From positions 1-64,000 of the forward strand of contig JANQBS010000017.1 in assembly GCA_033085395.1 (NCBI GenBank): a stretch of DNA of 64,000 bases, written 5' to 3'. Both the position numbers and the translations under genes were made by a program. Origin of the DNA: Xanthoparmelia taractica. Its lineage: Eukaryota > Ascomycota > Lecanoromycetes > Lecanorales > Parmeliaceae. The notes below the pieces were generated by a model. It was not told where the DNA came from and ran no database searches. It saw nothing but the letters and a program-made list of their open reading frames with translations. Of this stretch, positions 46,031-57,052 are shown piece after piece (position 1 is the first letter of the stretch; the number at the start of each line of letters is the position of its first letter).

Positions 46031-48639
46031 GGGTGGAATGCAATGGGGACATGTTGACATGCTGGCAATGAAAAGAAGACGGGTGGCGGATTGTTTGGGT
46101 GCGGCAGCACTGTACTTTTGTGGATGGTCTTGTCCGATGTTCCGGTTTGTGCGAAGACGTCGAACTATTCGTGCAAGATTATCTTCAATCGAATCATTTA
46201 AGCTGCATTCTGCCGCTTCTTCTGTGTTTACAACATGCTCGTCCACGAAAGTGGTATGCCTTGCGCAATCGACCGTGAAGATTGGGGTCAAAGAAAGGGG
46301 TATCTTCACCAGCAAGCATTCGAGGAAATGGGGTTGTCCCTGGACTTGCCGTTGACTGACAGACGTTAGAGTATCTGGATGAAAAATTTCCGAGATACAA
46401 TATCCTCACTTGGCACAACGCTTTCGAGCATGTACGATATGATTTCCCTTCACAGGGCGATGAGCGATGTTGGAGGCATCCATAACCTGATCGCGCACTT
46501 TGCAGCCTGCAGCCTGCATTAAATATCATCCCATGCTTCTTCGACCGAGCACATAGAACGTGCGATGACATGCCTCCTTCCCCAGCATATCATCATCGGT
46601 CACACTGATGCAAAGGAAGTCTTGGTACGAAGTGTTCCTCTTGCTCAGCTTCGCTCTCGGCTGGTTCACACCGCAGTCGAACACAAGATCGATGATCTCA
46701 GCTATCCTTCTTAGTAGCGATTGAGAGGCAGTCAGAAGTCTTGCCTACCGAGATTTGCAGGTTTGCCAATTTTGTCGTAGGGTCTGTCAACCAATATTGA
46801 TGGATTTTTCGTCATTCGGAGCCTATGGTGTGCAGGAGACGCTCGTTCACAAAGGGGAAGTTTCGCGCAAGAGACGGAGTCGATCTTTTCAATTGGAAAT
46901 CGAATAGTTTACTGATCCTCTCTGTCAAGGGCGCAATAGCGAAGATAGTTGTATGCTTGTCAAGATTCTTCCGATGTTATTCGGCTACTGTATGAGAACA
47001 GCGCGCTGATCAATGACGCTTGCTGAACATGAAATTGCTAACATCACAGCTGCTGAAACTGCGCTCGAAGTCGTGATCCTCCCAGACACAAGTGCGATCA
47101 GACGAGAGGCTATCACTTTGAGCTACCAGCGAGAAGGCATATTCATGGCGACATTAGAATGTCCCTTGTTACTGACATTGGAGATCCTTTCAATGTGCGA
47201 GCTACTGTATGATAGCGAAAACAAAGGCCTTGACACAGACATTGTCACAAGCGAGAGGCTATCGTATGCTACGCAGACTGAAATTTTGGATCGACTTGTC
47301 AACATACTCGATATTGCTGGGATCGATGGCCAGTGGTATATAACGCAAGAACTTCAATTGAGTCTCGACCATGAGCTTCATTGGGAGCATGTGTTTGAGA
47401 GCCTAACTTGAAACTGTGCTGTGGAACCCGTGGAGCACACTTAGTGTATCTTGCTGCAGTGTAATTGTTAACGCCTCGCGTCTCTGCCACACGGAATACT
47501 CCTGCTGTCTAACCCAACAATAAGTATTGAGATCTGATGCGGCTAATGGGCGTGCTTGACCGACTACTATGGTGAGAAGATCCAAATGATCAGTAGAATC
47601 CTCGTCTTCTTTGGGCTTCCGGAAGAGACAGATCTTTACGTTACGATCTTCATGACCTGGAAGCAGCCGTTTTTCTGAAGACGAGGCCTTGAGAGTAGTC
47701 GCTGACACCAAGACATTCGGGCATCCATTTATCTCGTTGTCCACGTTTGTTGATCTTTGCGATTCAGAGCTCGATTGTGTTCAATCCGACGTGCCCAGCG
47801 GCAAGTAGATTGAGGAATGAAAAGAGGCCGTTGGTCATGAATATGAACTGTCATGCTTGATATTTCCTCCGTTGAAGGTAGACCAAAGCACACACACCTC
47901 TTGTGGATCTAGCCAATCGTATGTTAGTGCTGAAGGTAATGAGAACCCGGCTGAAAGACGTAGCGATTGAGGTGAGTTTGGAAACATGACCGTTTGGCCA
48001 ATCTAATTTGTCAACTCCAGGATCAGGCCCCTTGAACTGGTTATGTGGCATCCTGATTGGTCCAGTCGTCTCAGAATCGTGATCCTCTGCGACATTTGGG
48101 AAAGTCAAACTTGGTGAGCAATTGTGGTCGTTACTTATGGTGAACACGATCTACCCGTCATAAGATATCGCCACGAGCCCTTTCAGGACGTGAGCCATCA
48201 CAGCGTCTCGGAGGCTTCACCTCCTCACTCCCTTCCATTCAATCGTGCTCTACATTTGGAAAGGCTGATTGTTCAAGGGCATGTCCTCGTCGGCGAATGG
48301 ACACGGGTGAAGCCCTCAAACAGCATACTCCCACCTTTCCTTCTCCGACGCTGATTGAACAATCTCCAGACTAGCGGTCGCGTCACATCTTTCATAAGGC
48401 TGTAAGTCTGAATGAGGGATGCTTGAATTCCTCTGTTGACGTCGCCGTTGACGTTGTTCGCTCAAACGTTGAAAGGGTTATCGTACGTCGGAGTCGGCCA
48501 ATGCTACCTGGGAATGAAGTACACTTAAAATCTTTAATGTGCAAATGTTCTTTCTGTGTGCTTTGCTGGTTGTCTATTATTCTATGGAATTTGGAGTTCT
48601 GTCGTGAGGAGAGGGCCCTTGATTCGCAGGTCCGTTGGC
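46031..48639. other. Gene-poor stretch with coding-like scraps
   Basis: 2.6 kb without a gene I can name. Short open segments that read like protein occur on the + strand at 46235-46369 (DREDWGQRKGYLHQQAFEE), 46366-46485 in the next frame (EYLDEKFPRYNILTWHNAF), 46565-46714 and 47013-47411. They do not join cleanly through GT..AG introns, so I read them as a possibly broken gene or as chance. Confidence 0.4.
47013..47411 (+). CDS. Hypothetical ORF, 132 aa
   Basis: ATG-started open frame with a plausible amino-acid mix (acidic, Leu/Ile-rich; CELLYDSENKGLDTD, ILDRLVNILDIAGIDG) and no recognised domain, signal peptide or membrane helix. It may be an exon of a larger broken gene with the open segments at 46.2-46.7 kb. 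Weak support: length alone, in a region without other genes. Confidence 0.25.
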   Translation: MTLAEHEIANITAAETALEVVILPDTSAIRREAITLSYQREGIFMATLECPLLLTLEILSMCELLYDSENKGLDTDIVTSERLSYATQTEILDRLVNILDIAGIDGQWYITQELQLSLDHELHWEHVFESLT

Positions 48640-49607
48640 CTACCACCATTCGACTGGCCCAAGTCCAGACTGCGACATTGAAGCCTACGTTGTTTAGCAC
48701 GTTATTCTAGCAAAGTGGCAATGCACTTACTGTGATGCTATAGGGGCTCTTCCGCTCTGCTGTCGCCTCGTCACCTCGCTCGGAAGGAGGTGAAGGAGAT
48801 ATGTCGATCCATTGCTCGTCCTCTACTCGCACTCGAACCCATTCATTCTTGTCGTAGAAGTATTCATCGCCATCATTTACCCAAGTCCAAACCTGCTCTT
48901 GCACGTTGCTCCATATCAAGTCAGATTTATGGAGAAGGACATTGGCAGCGAGTGCAGAATCAACAAGCCAAAGGTATGGGTGAAGAAGGATCACCGCGCA
49001 GAATAGTGAGGTACATAGGGGTGACTTACAAAAAGCTCCCGGGAAACATCAAATTTGGCGAAACAAATACGTCGTCGAAGAAGTCAAGTCGTACTGTTCT
49101 GGATGTCATTAAGCGAATCCCATGGTGACAAAAACGGGAGCGTACTTTTCATGCCATATTCAGAAGCGCTACTAATCTGTCCGAGAATGATCTCTCCTTT
49201 GAAAGGACGAAAGACAAGAAGACGGAAGTCGACTAAAATTCCTTAACATATGAGTTTCGGAAGCCATCATCCCTTAGCCCTACCATTGACATTCACAATG
49301 CCAGTGCCATGGCCGATCAGACCGTCGGAAGCGTTCAAAATATCGTAAACACATATACAAAGCCCGATCTTCTGGATTACCTGGAAGGCTTTTAGCACCG
49401 CAACTCGAGGCTAAAAAAAGGCCATTTACTTTGTTGGCATATTTGGCATTAATGTTGTCTTCAATGCTTTCTCCGCTAGGCTTCTCTACGTCCTCTGGAG
49501 ATATCTGGACTAGATCACTTACTGTGGTCTGAGTAATGCTTTAGCACAGCATGTGATGGGATATTCCGCTCAGACAAGCAAACATTTGAGCTTACCAAGA
49601 TGAACAT
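48640..49607 (-). CDS. RPC25: RNA polymerase III subunit Rpc25 (RPC8)
   Basis: Partner of Rpc17 in the Pol III stalk, needed for initiation, in the nucleus. Seven coding exons rebuilt by hand: 49607-49596, 49528-49430, 49380-49284, 49232-49146, 49093-49030, 48908-48731 and 48684-48640, giving 193 aa. Exon 1 encodes only MFIL. The product then runs TTVSDLVQISPEDV, NAKYANKVIQKIGLCICVYD, VNVDFRLLVFRPFKGEI, ISSASEYGMKIRLDFFDDVF and EQVWTWVNDGDEYFYDKNE, closing with SPYSIT and GLGPVEWW. These match the Rpb7-like N-terminal domain and the RPC8-specific OB domain. Frame is kept at all six introns (about 49-120 bp). No exon is long enough to stand out on its own. It faces Rpb7 head to head. Confidence 0.93.
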
Positions 49608-50469
49608 GTGGGCTTCCGATACCACACGGGCGGTGACCGTTGGAGGCTTTCGTTGTCGAGAGTTGCACGTTCGATGCTTATACCAGGCTGGATGCGAGAC
49701 CGAGGTGAAATGATCTAGAACTACGCCTGAAATGTAGAAGTACAACTTGCAGAATTTATCCCTTAGGTCACACTACCTATGCACTGATTCAGACGTCGTC
49801 AAACTTGAGTGACAGCTCCTTTAGATCCTACCTTATATGAAGTCCTTGACTTCTTCAAGAATTTACCACAAAAGCCGTTAGTGACCAAATTCGAGTGTGC
49901 AATTTTTGCGTGGCCACCCTTTTCCACCCTCGTACTCGTACACCATATTAGGATTAGTAATGCTCAATAATCCGCAGCACTGGCACATTCCAGCACCCCA
50001 GCCCTCAATAAGGGATGAGACAGATGCCGGCGCAACCACAAACTTTTCCTCCAGACAAACACCTCTTCTTCACGCCGTCCAGGCCCCGATCAGCACTGAC
50101 GAGGTCTCGAGCAATCTCTCTATCTTATCTAGGGAGTGCGCAAGAGTGCTAAGGTCTTTGCGCAGCCACTCCTTTGCTTGGCGGGCCTCAGTAGGTTGTC
50201 TAGCAGCGCTTCACTGCGTCTGGGCTATGCTGATGTCTAGACGTGTATATGAAGTTGTCACTCATTCGCGCATGATCGCATGAGAATCCGATATCTTGTT
50301 GTCGTACTTGGAGGACCAGAGAAGGCTCGACATAGGAATGAGAGCGAGCCGAGGAGCGTGAGCGGTCACCGTGTTGAGGGTCTGCCTATCCTAGAACAAG
50401 CACTGCCATAGGGCCTGTCAATAGATACAGATACTCGTCCAAGCAGCCCATAGTTTCTCAACTTCCGAC
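49608..50469. promoter_or_regulatory. Divergent promoter, Rpc25 and Rpb7
   Basis: 862 bp between the ATGs of two RNA polymerase stalk subunits. A 128-codon open frame on the + strand (49897-50283) starts at GTG and has no domain; I do not count it. Shared regulation of the two genes is possible but not shown by any motif I can name. Confidence 0.5.
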
Positions 50470-51151
50470 ATGTATTTCCTCCACGATATGGAGCGCACGA
50501 TCACGCTGCATCCATCATTTTTTGGCCCTCGTGTGAAGGAGTACATTAGAGGCCGCCTGATGGAAGACGTCGAGGGCACATGCACTGGCCAATTCTACAT
50601 CATCTGTGTGATGGACACAGACACTCAAGACTTCTCTGAAGGCCGCGTGGTCCCGGGCAGTGCCGTCGCAGAATACACAGTGCACTATCGAGCCGTTGTA
50701 TGGAGACCTTTCAAGGGCGAAACAGTCTGTCTACCACTCGAGAAGCCAGGACTATTTCGGGCTGATTATGTGCTGATCTGTCATCTCACACTAGGTCGAT
50801 GCTATAGTCAGCTCTGTGAACAGAGAAGGTATATTCGCTGACGTTGGACCACTCCCAACCTTTGTCTCCAAGCATGTGCGTCAAGACGGCCGACCAATTT
50901 GGGCAATCGCTAATGTGCGCAGATGATCCCAAGCGATATCAAATGGGATCCGAATGCCACTCCGCCACAATTTACGGATAACGGAGACCAAGTCATCGAA
51001 AAGGGTACACATCTACGGATTAAGATCATGGGTACCAGGAGCGATGTCGGCAGCATGTTCGCTATTGGGAGTATCAAAGAGGACTTTCTCGGGTTAGTGA
51101 CATGTTTGTGGTCATACCCGCTTCCACTTACACTTGCGCAGGACTTTGTAA
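50470..51151 (+). CDS. RPB7: RNA polymerase II subunit Rpb7
   Basis: Stalk subunit that pairs with Rpb4 on Pol II. Four exons: 50470-50724, 50795-50875, 50923-51092 and 51142-51151, giving 171 aa, the same length as the yeast protein. Motifs are YFLHDMERTITLHPSFFGPR, EDVEGTCTGQ, YRAVVWRPFKGE, DAIVSSVN, FADVGPLPTFVSKH, IPSDIKWDPNATPPQF and AIGSIKEDFLGTL. The last exon holds ten coding bases (end of Gly, Thr, Leu, stop). Donors GTCTGT and GTTAGT are atypical. The loop after CTGQF lacks a Gly usually present (FGY-type becomes FY). All marks point to a working gene. Confidence 0.94.
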
Positions 51152-52104
51152 AGGAGCATGTTTACTTTATGGAGGCGGTAATGCTCCGATACTACATAGA
51201 GGTACATCAAAGATACGGAAAAGAGCTGCTCCACAAGCGTTTCTCTGTTTGACGGCAGGGAGTTCACCAACAATGCCAAAGGAGATCACTGGAGCTTGGA
51301 ATGGCAAAGGGCTTCGATGATTGCGTCGTTTCATAGGATGTGGCTTTCGAGACCTTTAAACCTATCGTGCGAGGTAGAAAATGATACGATCTTAACCAAG
51401 TTCTAAAGTTGTGGAACTGAGACCAACCTGTGGCGGCTCAGGCAACGCGATACGTCAAGAAAAACATAAGGTCGGTAGAGGGCAATTGTGAATCCTTGGC
51501 CTCCTCTCTAGTTGCCCACTCGCTCAACATACCTATTAATCTTTCAATATAACAGGTATCAAGAATTTATAGTTAGAATTTAATACCATGGTCATTATCA
51601 TTCTTGTATTGTTTAGATAGAAGAGAAGTTAAAATTCGAAGATTGTTAACTTTTGGTGAAAATCCACTATTTTCAAGTAGAGTATTGAATTCTTTATAGT
51701 ACCTGATGACTTCTTACTGATATTTGCTTTTTAAGAGTCGGATGAAGTAGAAGTCAAGCTTTGAAGCACACTTATGTTATAGCATTCCATATCCAGCTTC
51801 TTAATATGCAGGTGGGCGACAAAAAGAGAGAAAGCCAAGGATTATCATCAATTTTGCACAAGCTAAATAACAAAGAGCGACCAGCACCGAAGCGTGTTCG
51901 CTAAAGTACTTACTTGTAGTCCTTATATGTTGATCGTATTGCTGACTGACATTCGAACCCAAGTTCGATAACGAATAAGAGGGTCACACAGTTCTTCTTA
52001 TCATTTACTGATGATCAGGAATATGCTCAACGAGCCGCCGGCAGCTTTCTATATGGGCATGTCAAGCTCACTCCATTCATGATCCCCTCTCCGGAGGTCT
52101 CGAC
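51152..52104. other. Intergenic, AT-rich patch
   Basis: 953 bp before DapB. About 51530-51800 is AT-rich. On the minus strand a 44-codon open frame (about 51586-51717) reads like protein (EFNTLLENSGFSPKVNN) and could be decayed retroelement sequence, but I cannot place it in a family. The right part is the DapB promoter. Confidence 0.4.
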
Positions 52105-54948
52105 ATGGCTTCCACTCCGTACCATGACGACGAAGAGGAGAGGAAACCCTTGACCCAAGACTCCTCGACCTTGGACCCACCACGTACCTCTCTGGACTCT
52201 ATCACATCTTCTTCCGAAACATCCATCGCGCTTGAACGCCTCAATGGAGACGGGACCGCAACTGGCAACGGGCACTCCCAAGGTCTACTAGGGACGACCA
52301 GAACCCAGGGCAATAAGGGCGATGATTACGACGAGGAAGATGGCTTCTATCGCCCCCCTCTCCGACAACCCTTGGAAAGAAGGAACAGACGAATAATGTG
52401 GGCATTGGGCGGCTTATGCCTCGGTGGATGGTTACTTGCTCTGCTTCTCTTCTTGTCTCGGCAAAGTTACAGACATGCATCTTCCATCCCATTTGATCCA
52501 GCTGCCACCGCATCACACGGGTCCGGTAAGGCCGTCACTCTTGATCAATACCTTACGGGAGCATGGCGGCCAAGGCATCATCAGATTTCTTGGATCGCAG
52601 GCGCAAACGGTGAGGACGGAATGGTTCTCGAACAAGATGGTGGCGCCGGCAAAGATTATTTGGTGTTGGAAGATGTGCGAAGTCGTAAACCTGGCGCTGA
52701 TGTGCCCCAGGATAGCCAAACCTTGATGAAGGATGGGTCTTTCAAAGTGGACGGTCTTGACGTGCAGCCGAACAAACTATGGCCGAGTAAAGATCTCAAA
52801 AAGGTCCTAGTCCTGTCCGACGAGCAGAAGAATTGGCGGCATTCTTTTACGGGCCTGTACTGGATATTCGACGTTGCCAGTCAACAAGCGGAACCCCTGG
52901 ATCCCGCGAAACCAAGGGACCGAGTACAGCTGGCCTCATGGTCACCCCAAAGCAATGCCATTGTGTTCACTAGGAACAATAACATGTTTCTACGCAAACT
53001 TTCGTCCAACAGTGTAGAACGGATTACAGAGGACGGAGGAAGCGAGCTCTTCTACGGGGTACCTGACTGGGTATACGAGGAGGAAGTTTTCAGCGGCAAT
53101 AGTGCGACCTGGTGGTCCGAGGACGGCAAATATGTGGCTTTCCTGCGGACAAATGAGACTACTGTGCCGGAATACCCTATTCAATACTTCGTTTCCAGAC
53201 CCAGTGGGGAGGATCCGGCACCAGGTCAAGAGAATTACCCTGAAGTACGACGGCTCAAGTACCCGAAAGCTGGCGCCCCAAACCCGGTGGTGGATCTACA
53301 ATACTACGAAGTTGCCAAGAACGAAGTTTTTTCAGTCAAGACCGACAACGACTTTCCGGATGATGATCGCTTGATAACCGAGCTAGTGTGGGCCGGAGAA
53401 GACGGTAAAGTCTTGGTGAAGAATACAAACCGAGAGAGTTATATCTTGAAAGTTGCCTTAATTGATGTCGTTGAACGGACAGGGAAAGTGGTCAGGGAAG
53501 AAGATGTGAAAGCCTTGGACGGGGGATGGTTTGAGGTGTCAGAAAAGACCCGATACATCCCAGGCGATCCTGGTAATGATCGACCTCACTCTGGATACAT
53601 CGATACCGTGATAAAAGACGGCTATGACCATCTCGCTTACTTTACTCCACTCGACAATCCGGAACCTATCATGATTACGACCGGAGAGTGGGAAGTTGTC
53701 GATGGTCCCTCGGCGGTTGACCTGAGAGCAAACCTTGTATACTTTGTCGCAACCAAGGAATCTTCGATTCAAAGGCATGTCTATACCGTGAACCTCGATG
53801 GAACATCACTTCAACACTATTCGGAACATCGCAATGAAGGTTACTACGATGTCTCGTTCTCAACAGGTGTTGGCTTCGCCTTGCTCTCCTATCAGGGACC
53901 CGACATCCCCTGGCAAGAGATTCGTTCGACTCCAAGCTTGGAAGGTCACTATTACAAGAATCGATTTGAGACGAACACTGGGTTAGCTAAACTCGCCGCT
54001 GCTCACGAGCTACCCATCGAGATTTATCAAACGATCAATATCGGGGGCGTTGATCTAAACCTTGTCGAGCGCCGTCCACCCCATTTCGATGAGAAGAAGA
54101 AATATCCGGTCCTTTTCCAACTCTACGGAGGTCCTGGTTCGCAACAGGTCGACAAGAAATTCACAGTTGACTTCCAGTCTTACGTGGCGTCGAATCTTGG
54201 CTATGTCGTTGTGACGCTAGATGGGCGAGGCACCGGCCTCATCGGTAGAACAGCAAGAACTATCGTGAGTGGGCATATTGGATACTACGAAGGCATGGAT
54301 CAGATTACGGCAGCCAAGATGTGGGCGAAGAAACCGTACGTCGATGCGGAAAGGATGGCGATTTGGGGATGGAGCTATGGGGGTTTCATGGCGTTGAAGA
54401 CCTTAGAGTTAGATGGTGGTGAGACGTTCAAATATGGCATGGCTGTTGCGCCGGTGACGGATTGGAAATTCTATGGTAGGCTTCTGTGTATCTGCTGTGG
54501 TCGGAGCATGACTGACTTGGGCTGCCAGACTCGATCTATACGGAACGATACATGCAGACGCCTCAGAATAACCCTGAAGGCTACGAGAATACCACCATCA
54601 GCAACATGACCGCTCTCCAAGGCAATGTCCGTTTCCTGGTGATGCACGGCGTAGCAGACGACAACGTTCACATGCAAAATTCCCTTACTCTCCTGGATAG
54701 ACTCGACCTTGCGGGCGTGGAGAATTATGACGTGCATGTTTTCCCTGATTCGGACCACAGCATTTTCTTTCACAATGCGAACAAGATGGTTTACGATAGT
54801 ACGCCAAGGATCCGCTTTGTGCTTGGAAGTTGCTGACTTTGCCACAGGACTTAATAATTGGCTTATCAATGCTTTCAACGGCGAATGGCTACGAACCGAA
54901 GATGCGATACCCATGGAGAGGATCGGAGCTACCTCTCAAAGACGTTGA
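52105..54948 (+). CDS. DapB: Vacuolar dipeptidyl aminopeptidase B (DapB)
   Basis: Type II membrane serine peptidase of family S9B that removes X-Pro or X-Ala dipeptides; fungal DapB acts in the vacuole membrane. Three exons, 52105-54475, 54529-54798 and 54848-54948, give 913 aa. A cytosolic acidic tail of about 95 residues precedes one membrane helix at about 97-118 (MWALGGLCLGGWLLALLLFL). The N-terminal beta-propeller follows (for example YWIFDVASQQ, FLRTNETTVPEYPIQ). The catalytic alpha/beta-hydrolase has the nucleophile in GWSYGG (Ser757), acid DDNVH (about 834-835) and histidine in SDHSIF (867). All three catalytic elements are intact. Yeast Ste13/Dap2 are the relatives; the vacuolar over the Golgi location is inferred from the family in filamentous fungi. 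Confidence 0.95.
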
Positions 54949-55428
54949 ATGGATCAATAGCACGGGCTGGCGTCTAAGGGTCAGGGGTACATTTGCACGG
55001 AGGTAGAGTAGGAGTGTCGAGGAACTCGTACTTGGAATTTCAATGAGCGTAGAGGAAGAGGATTGGGAATTGGATGTCGGCGAATTCTGTCCATGGCTAA
55101 AGGCTCAGGAATCTGTTCTTTTTGGCTACAGATTTTGTTAGGTTTAAGTACAGAGTATATGAGGCTGGTGAGGTACCTTGAGTGCTTAATAATCACAAAA
55201 TCGAAAAGAAAATGTGGATGCCCTAAGTACTCTGTCTACTTCGTCCGAGTACGTCAGAGAGAAATGCCAAGAATGAAAAATGACGTCGAGGCAACTCTGC
55301 CGATTCAAGTTGACTGAGAATTTAATTAATTATAACTCAGGTAACCAAATTGTATATTGTCAATCAATAAGAGTCAGGTATTTTTGCATCCCGAAAACAC
55401 TTGAATTCAACTACACCCTACGAGAACT
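54949..55428. other. Intergenic, no supported gene
   Basis: 480 bp between two + strand genes. I see only short chance ORFs. Confidence 0.5.
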
Positions 55429-56656
55429 ATGCCAGATTCGCCAAACATGTCAGCGACGACCAAAGAACTCCTCAAAAAGGTGCGCATGATTGTGCCACCA
55501 ATGCTGGACAAATTCCACAAAGGTACCTACCTCCTGGCGTCCTCGTTACCGTTGGAGTGCTTCTGACACAGGCGCTCCAGGTCAATTGGGTAGAGTGGCA
55601 GTCATTGGTGGCAGCGAGAGGTACGTCAGATCTCTTGGTGCTTTCCACAACGCAAGGATCTGAGCAATTGACTCTAGAACAGCTACACCGGCGCGCCCTA
55701 CTTCTCTGCCATGGCATCTGCACGATTAGGTAGGTACACCCATCCCGGCATCCACATCCTCTATTCATCAGACTTACATTCTTCTATAGGCGCTGATCTC
55801 GTACCTACCTCCTTCCAGTCCACCCTCTTTCCCAAGCTAAATCAACCAGTCCCACGTCATCTGCACCCGTCCGGCCGCCAACGTGATCAAAACCTACTCC
55901 CCCAACCTCATGGTCCACCCCATTATGCGCGAAATTAACGAGGTGCCCGCCTCGCACGAACCCGCCGCTGATCTCGCCTCCCCCATCATTAACATGCTCA
56001 GCAATCTGCATGCAGTCGTCATAGGTCCGGGTCTCGGGCGCGACAAACTTATGCAGGCAACCGTTGCCGTGGTCATCAAGGCGGCGAGGGAAAAGAACGT
56101 GCCCTTGGTGCTGGATGCAGATGCGCTGTGGTTGATCCAGTGTCAACCAGAGTTGGTGCATGGGTACAAGGAGTGTGTGCTCACTCCAAACGTGATTGAG
56201 TTCGGAAGGTTGGCTAAGGCTGTGGGGTTGGGAGAGGATGACCTGCCAGATACCGGCGAAGCTGGGTGTAGAAAGCTTGCGAACGCTCTAGGAGGTGTGC
56301 TTGTCGTGAGAAAGGGATGGGTTGACTGGATCAGTGACGGTGAAAAGGCGATAGTGGGTGATGGACAGGGCGGGAAGAAGAGGAGTGGTGGGCAAGGCGA
56401 CACTTTGACAGGAAGTATCGGCACGCTGTTGGCGTACAGGGATGTCTATCACCAGAAGCTGTGGGACACTGAGGGAGACATGGACAGATCTGAAACGTTG
56501 ATGCTGGCGGCTTGGGGCGGGAGTACGATTACAAGGGAATGCTCGAGGCTGGCATACCAAAAGCATGGGAGAAGTCTGCAGGCAAGCGACTTGACGGAGG
56601 AGGTGTCCGTTGCGTTTGACACACTGATTGGGGAGAAAGAGGAGAGCAAGCTGTGA
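55429..56656 (+). CDS. ATP-dependent (S)-NAD(P)H-hydrate dehydratase
   Basis: Repairs hydrated NADH and NADPH using ATP; carbohydrate-kinase-like fold (yeast YKL151C, mammalian NAXD/CARKD). Five exons: 55429-55522, 55581-55620, 55683-55729, 55790-55800 and 55850-56656, giving 332 aa. Exon 4 is only 11 nt, yet the frame and the family sequence need it (RLG|ADL|SHV). Motifs are QLGRVAVIGGSE, YTGAPYFSAMASARLGADLS, NLMVHPIM, VIGPGLGRD, LVLDADALW, LTPNVIEFGRL and the kinase-type GGQGDTLTGS. A second in-frame ATG at 55447 is an alternative start. The length fits cytosolic forms; no clear mitochondrial presequence was seen. Confidence 0.93.
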
Positions 56657-57052
56657 AACGCCGGGACGAGTACACTTTGAACTCTTGTCATTTAATGTAC
56701 ATAGCCCGCATTGATCTTACGTTGCTTACTTGTGCACATGGCGAAGACAATGACCTCTGTGAGACTCTGTTGTTCGAAGAGAGCCGTATGCAACAGACAC
56801 TACGACTGCACCAGGGGCGGTTACGGCCAAGTAAAAGGCGAGAATAATGACTTGTCTCGAAAATCGGGTACGTTCATTAAAGGAGGTAAACAAGACATGA
56901 TCGTTGGGACCTCTCAGCGCCACAAGACACCCGCTAATAGCAACGCAAGTGAATACGCCGAGATGCATCTATCGCACGCCACGCTAAAACACGCATAGCG
57001 ATCCAGAACACCACAGAACTTGCTTTATTGGAAAAAGGGCCGGAGACGTGTC
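56657..57052. other. Intergenic, convergent 3' ends
   Basis: 396 bp between the dehydratase stop and the SPT2 stop. No gene seen. Confidence 0.5.

Noticed and set aside
45506..46315. 269-codon minus-strand frame opposite the NTF2-like gene
   Set aside because: It is antisense to the repeat-rich C-terminal coding region, with no domain of its own.
49897..50283. 128-codon + strand frame between Rpc25 and Rpb7
   Set aside because: It opens at GTG, has no recognisable domain, and lies in a divergent promoter.
51945..51965. B-box-like ACATTCGAACCC
   Set aside because: There is no A box at the right distance and no cloverleaf, so it is not a tRNA gene.
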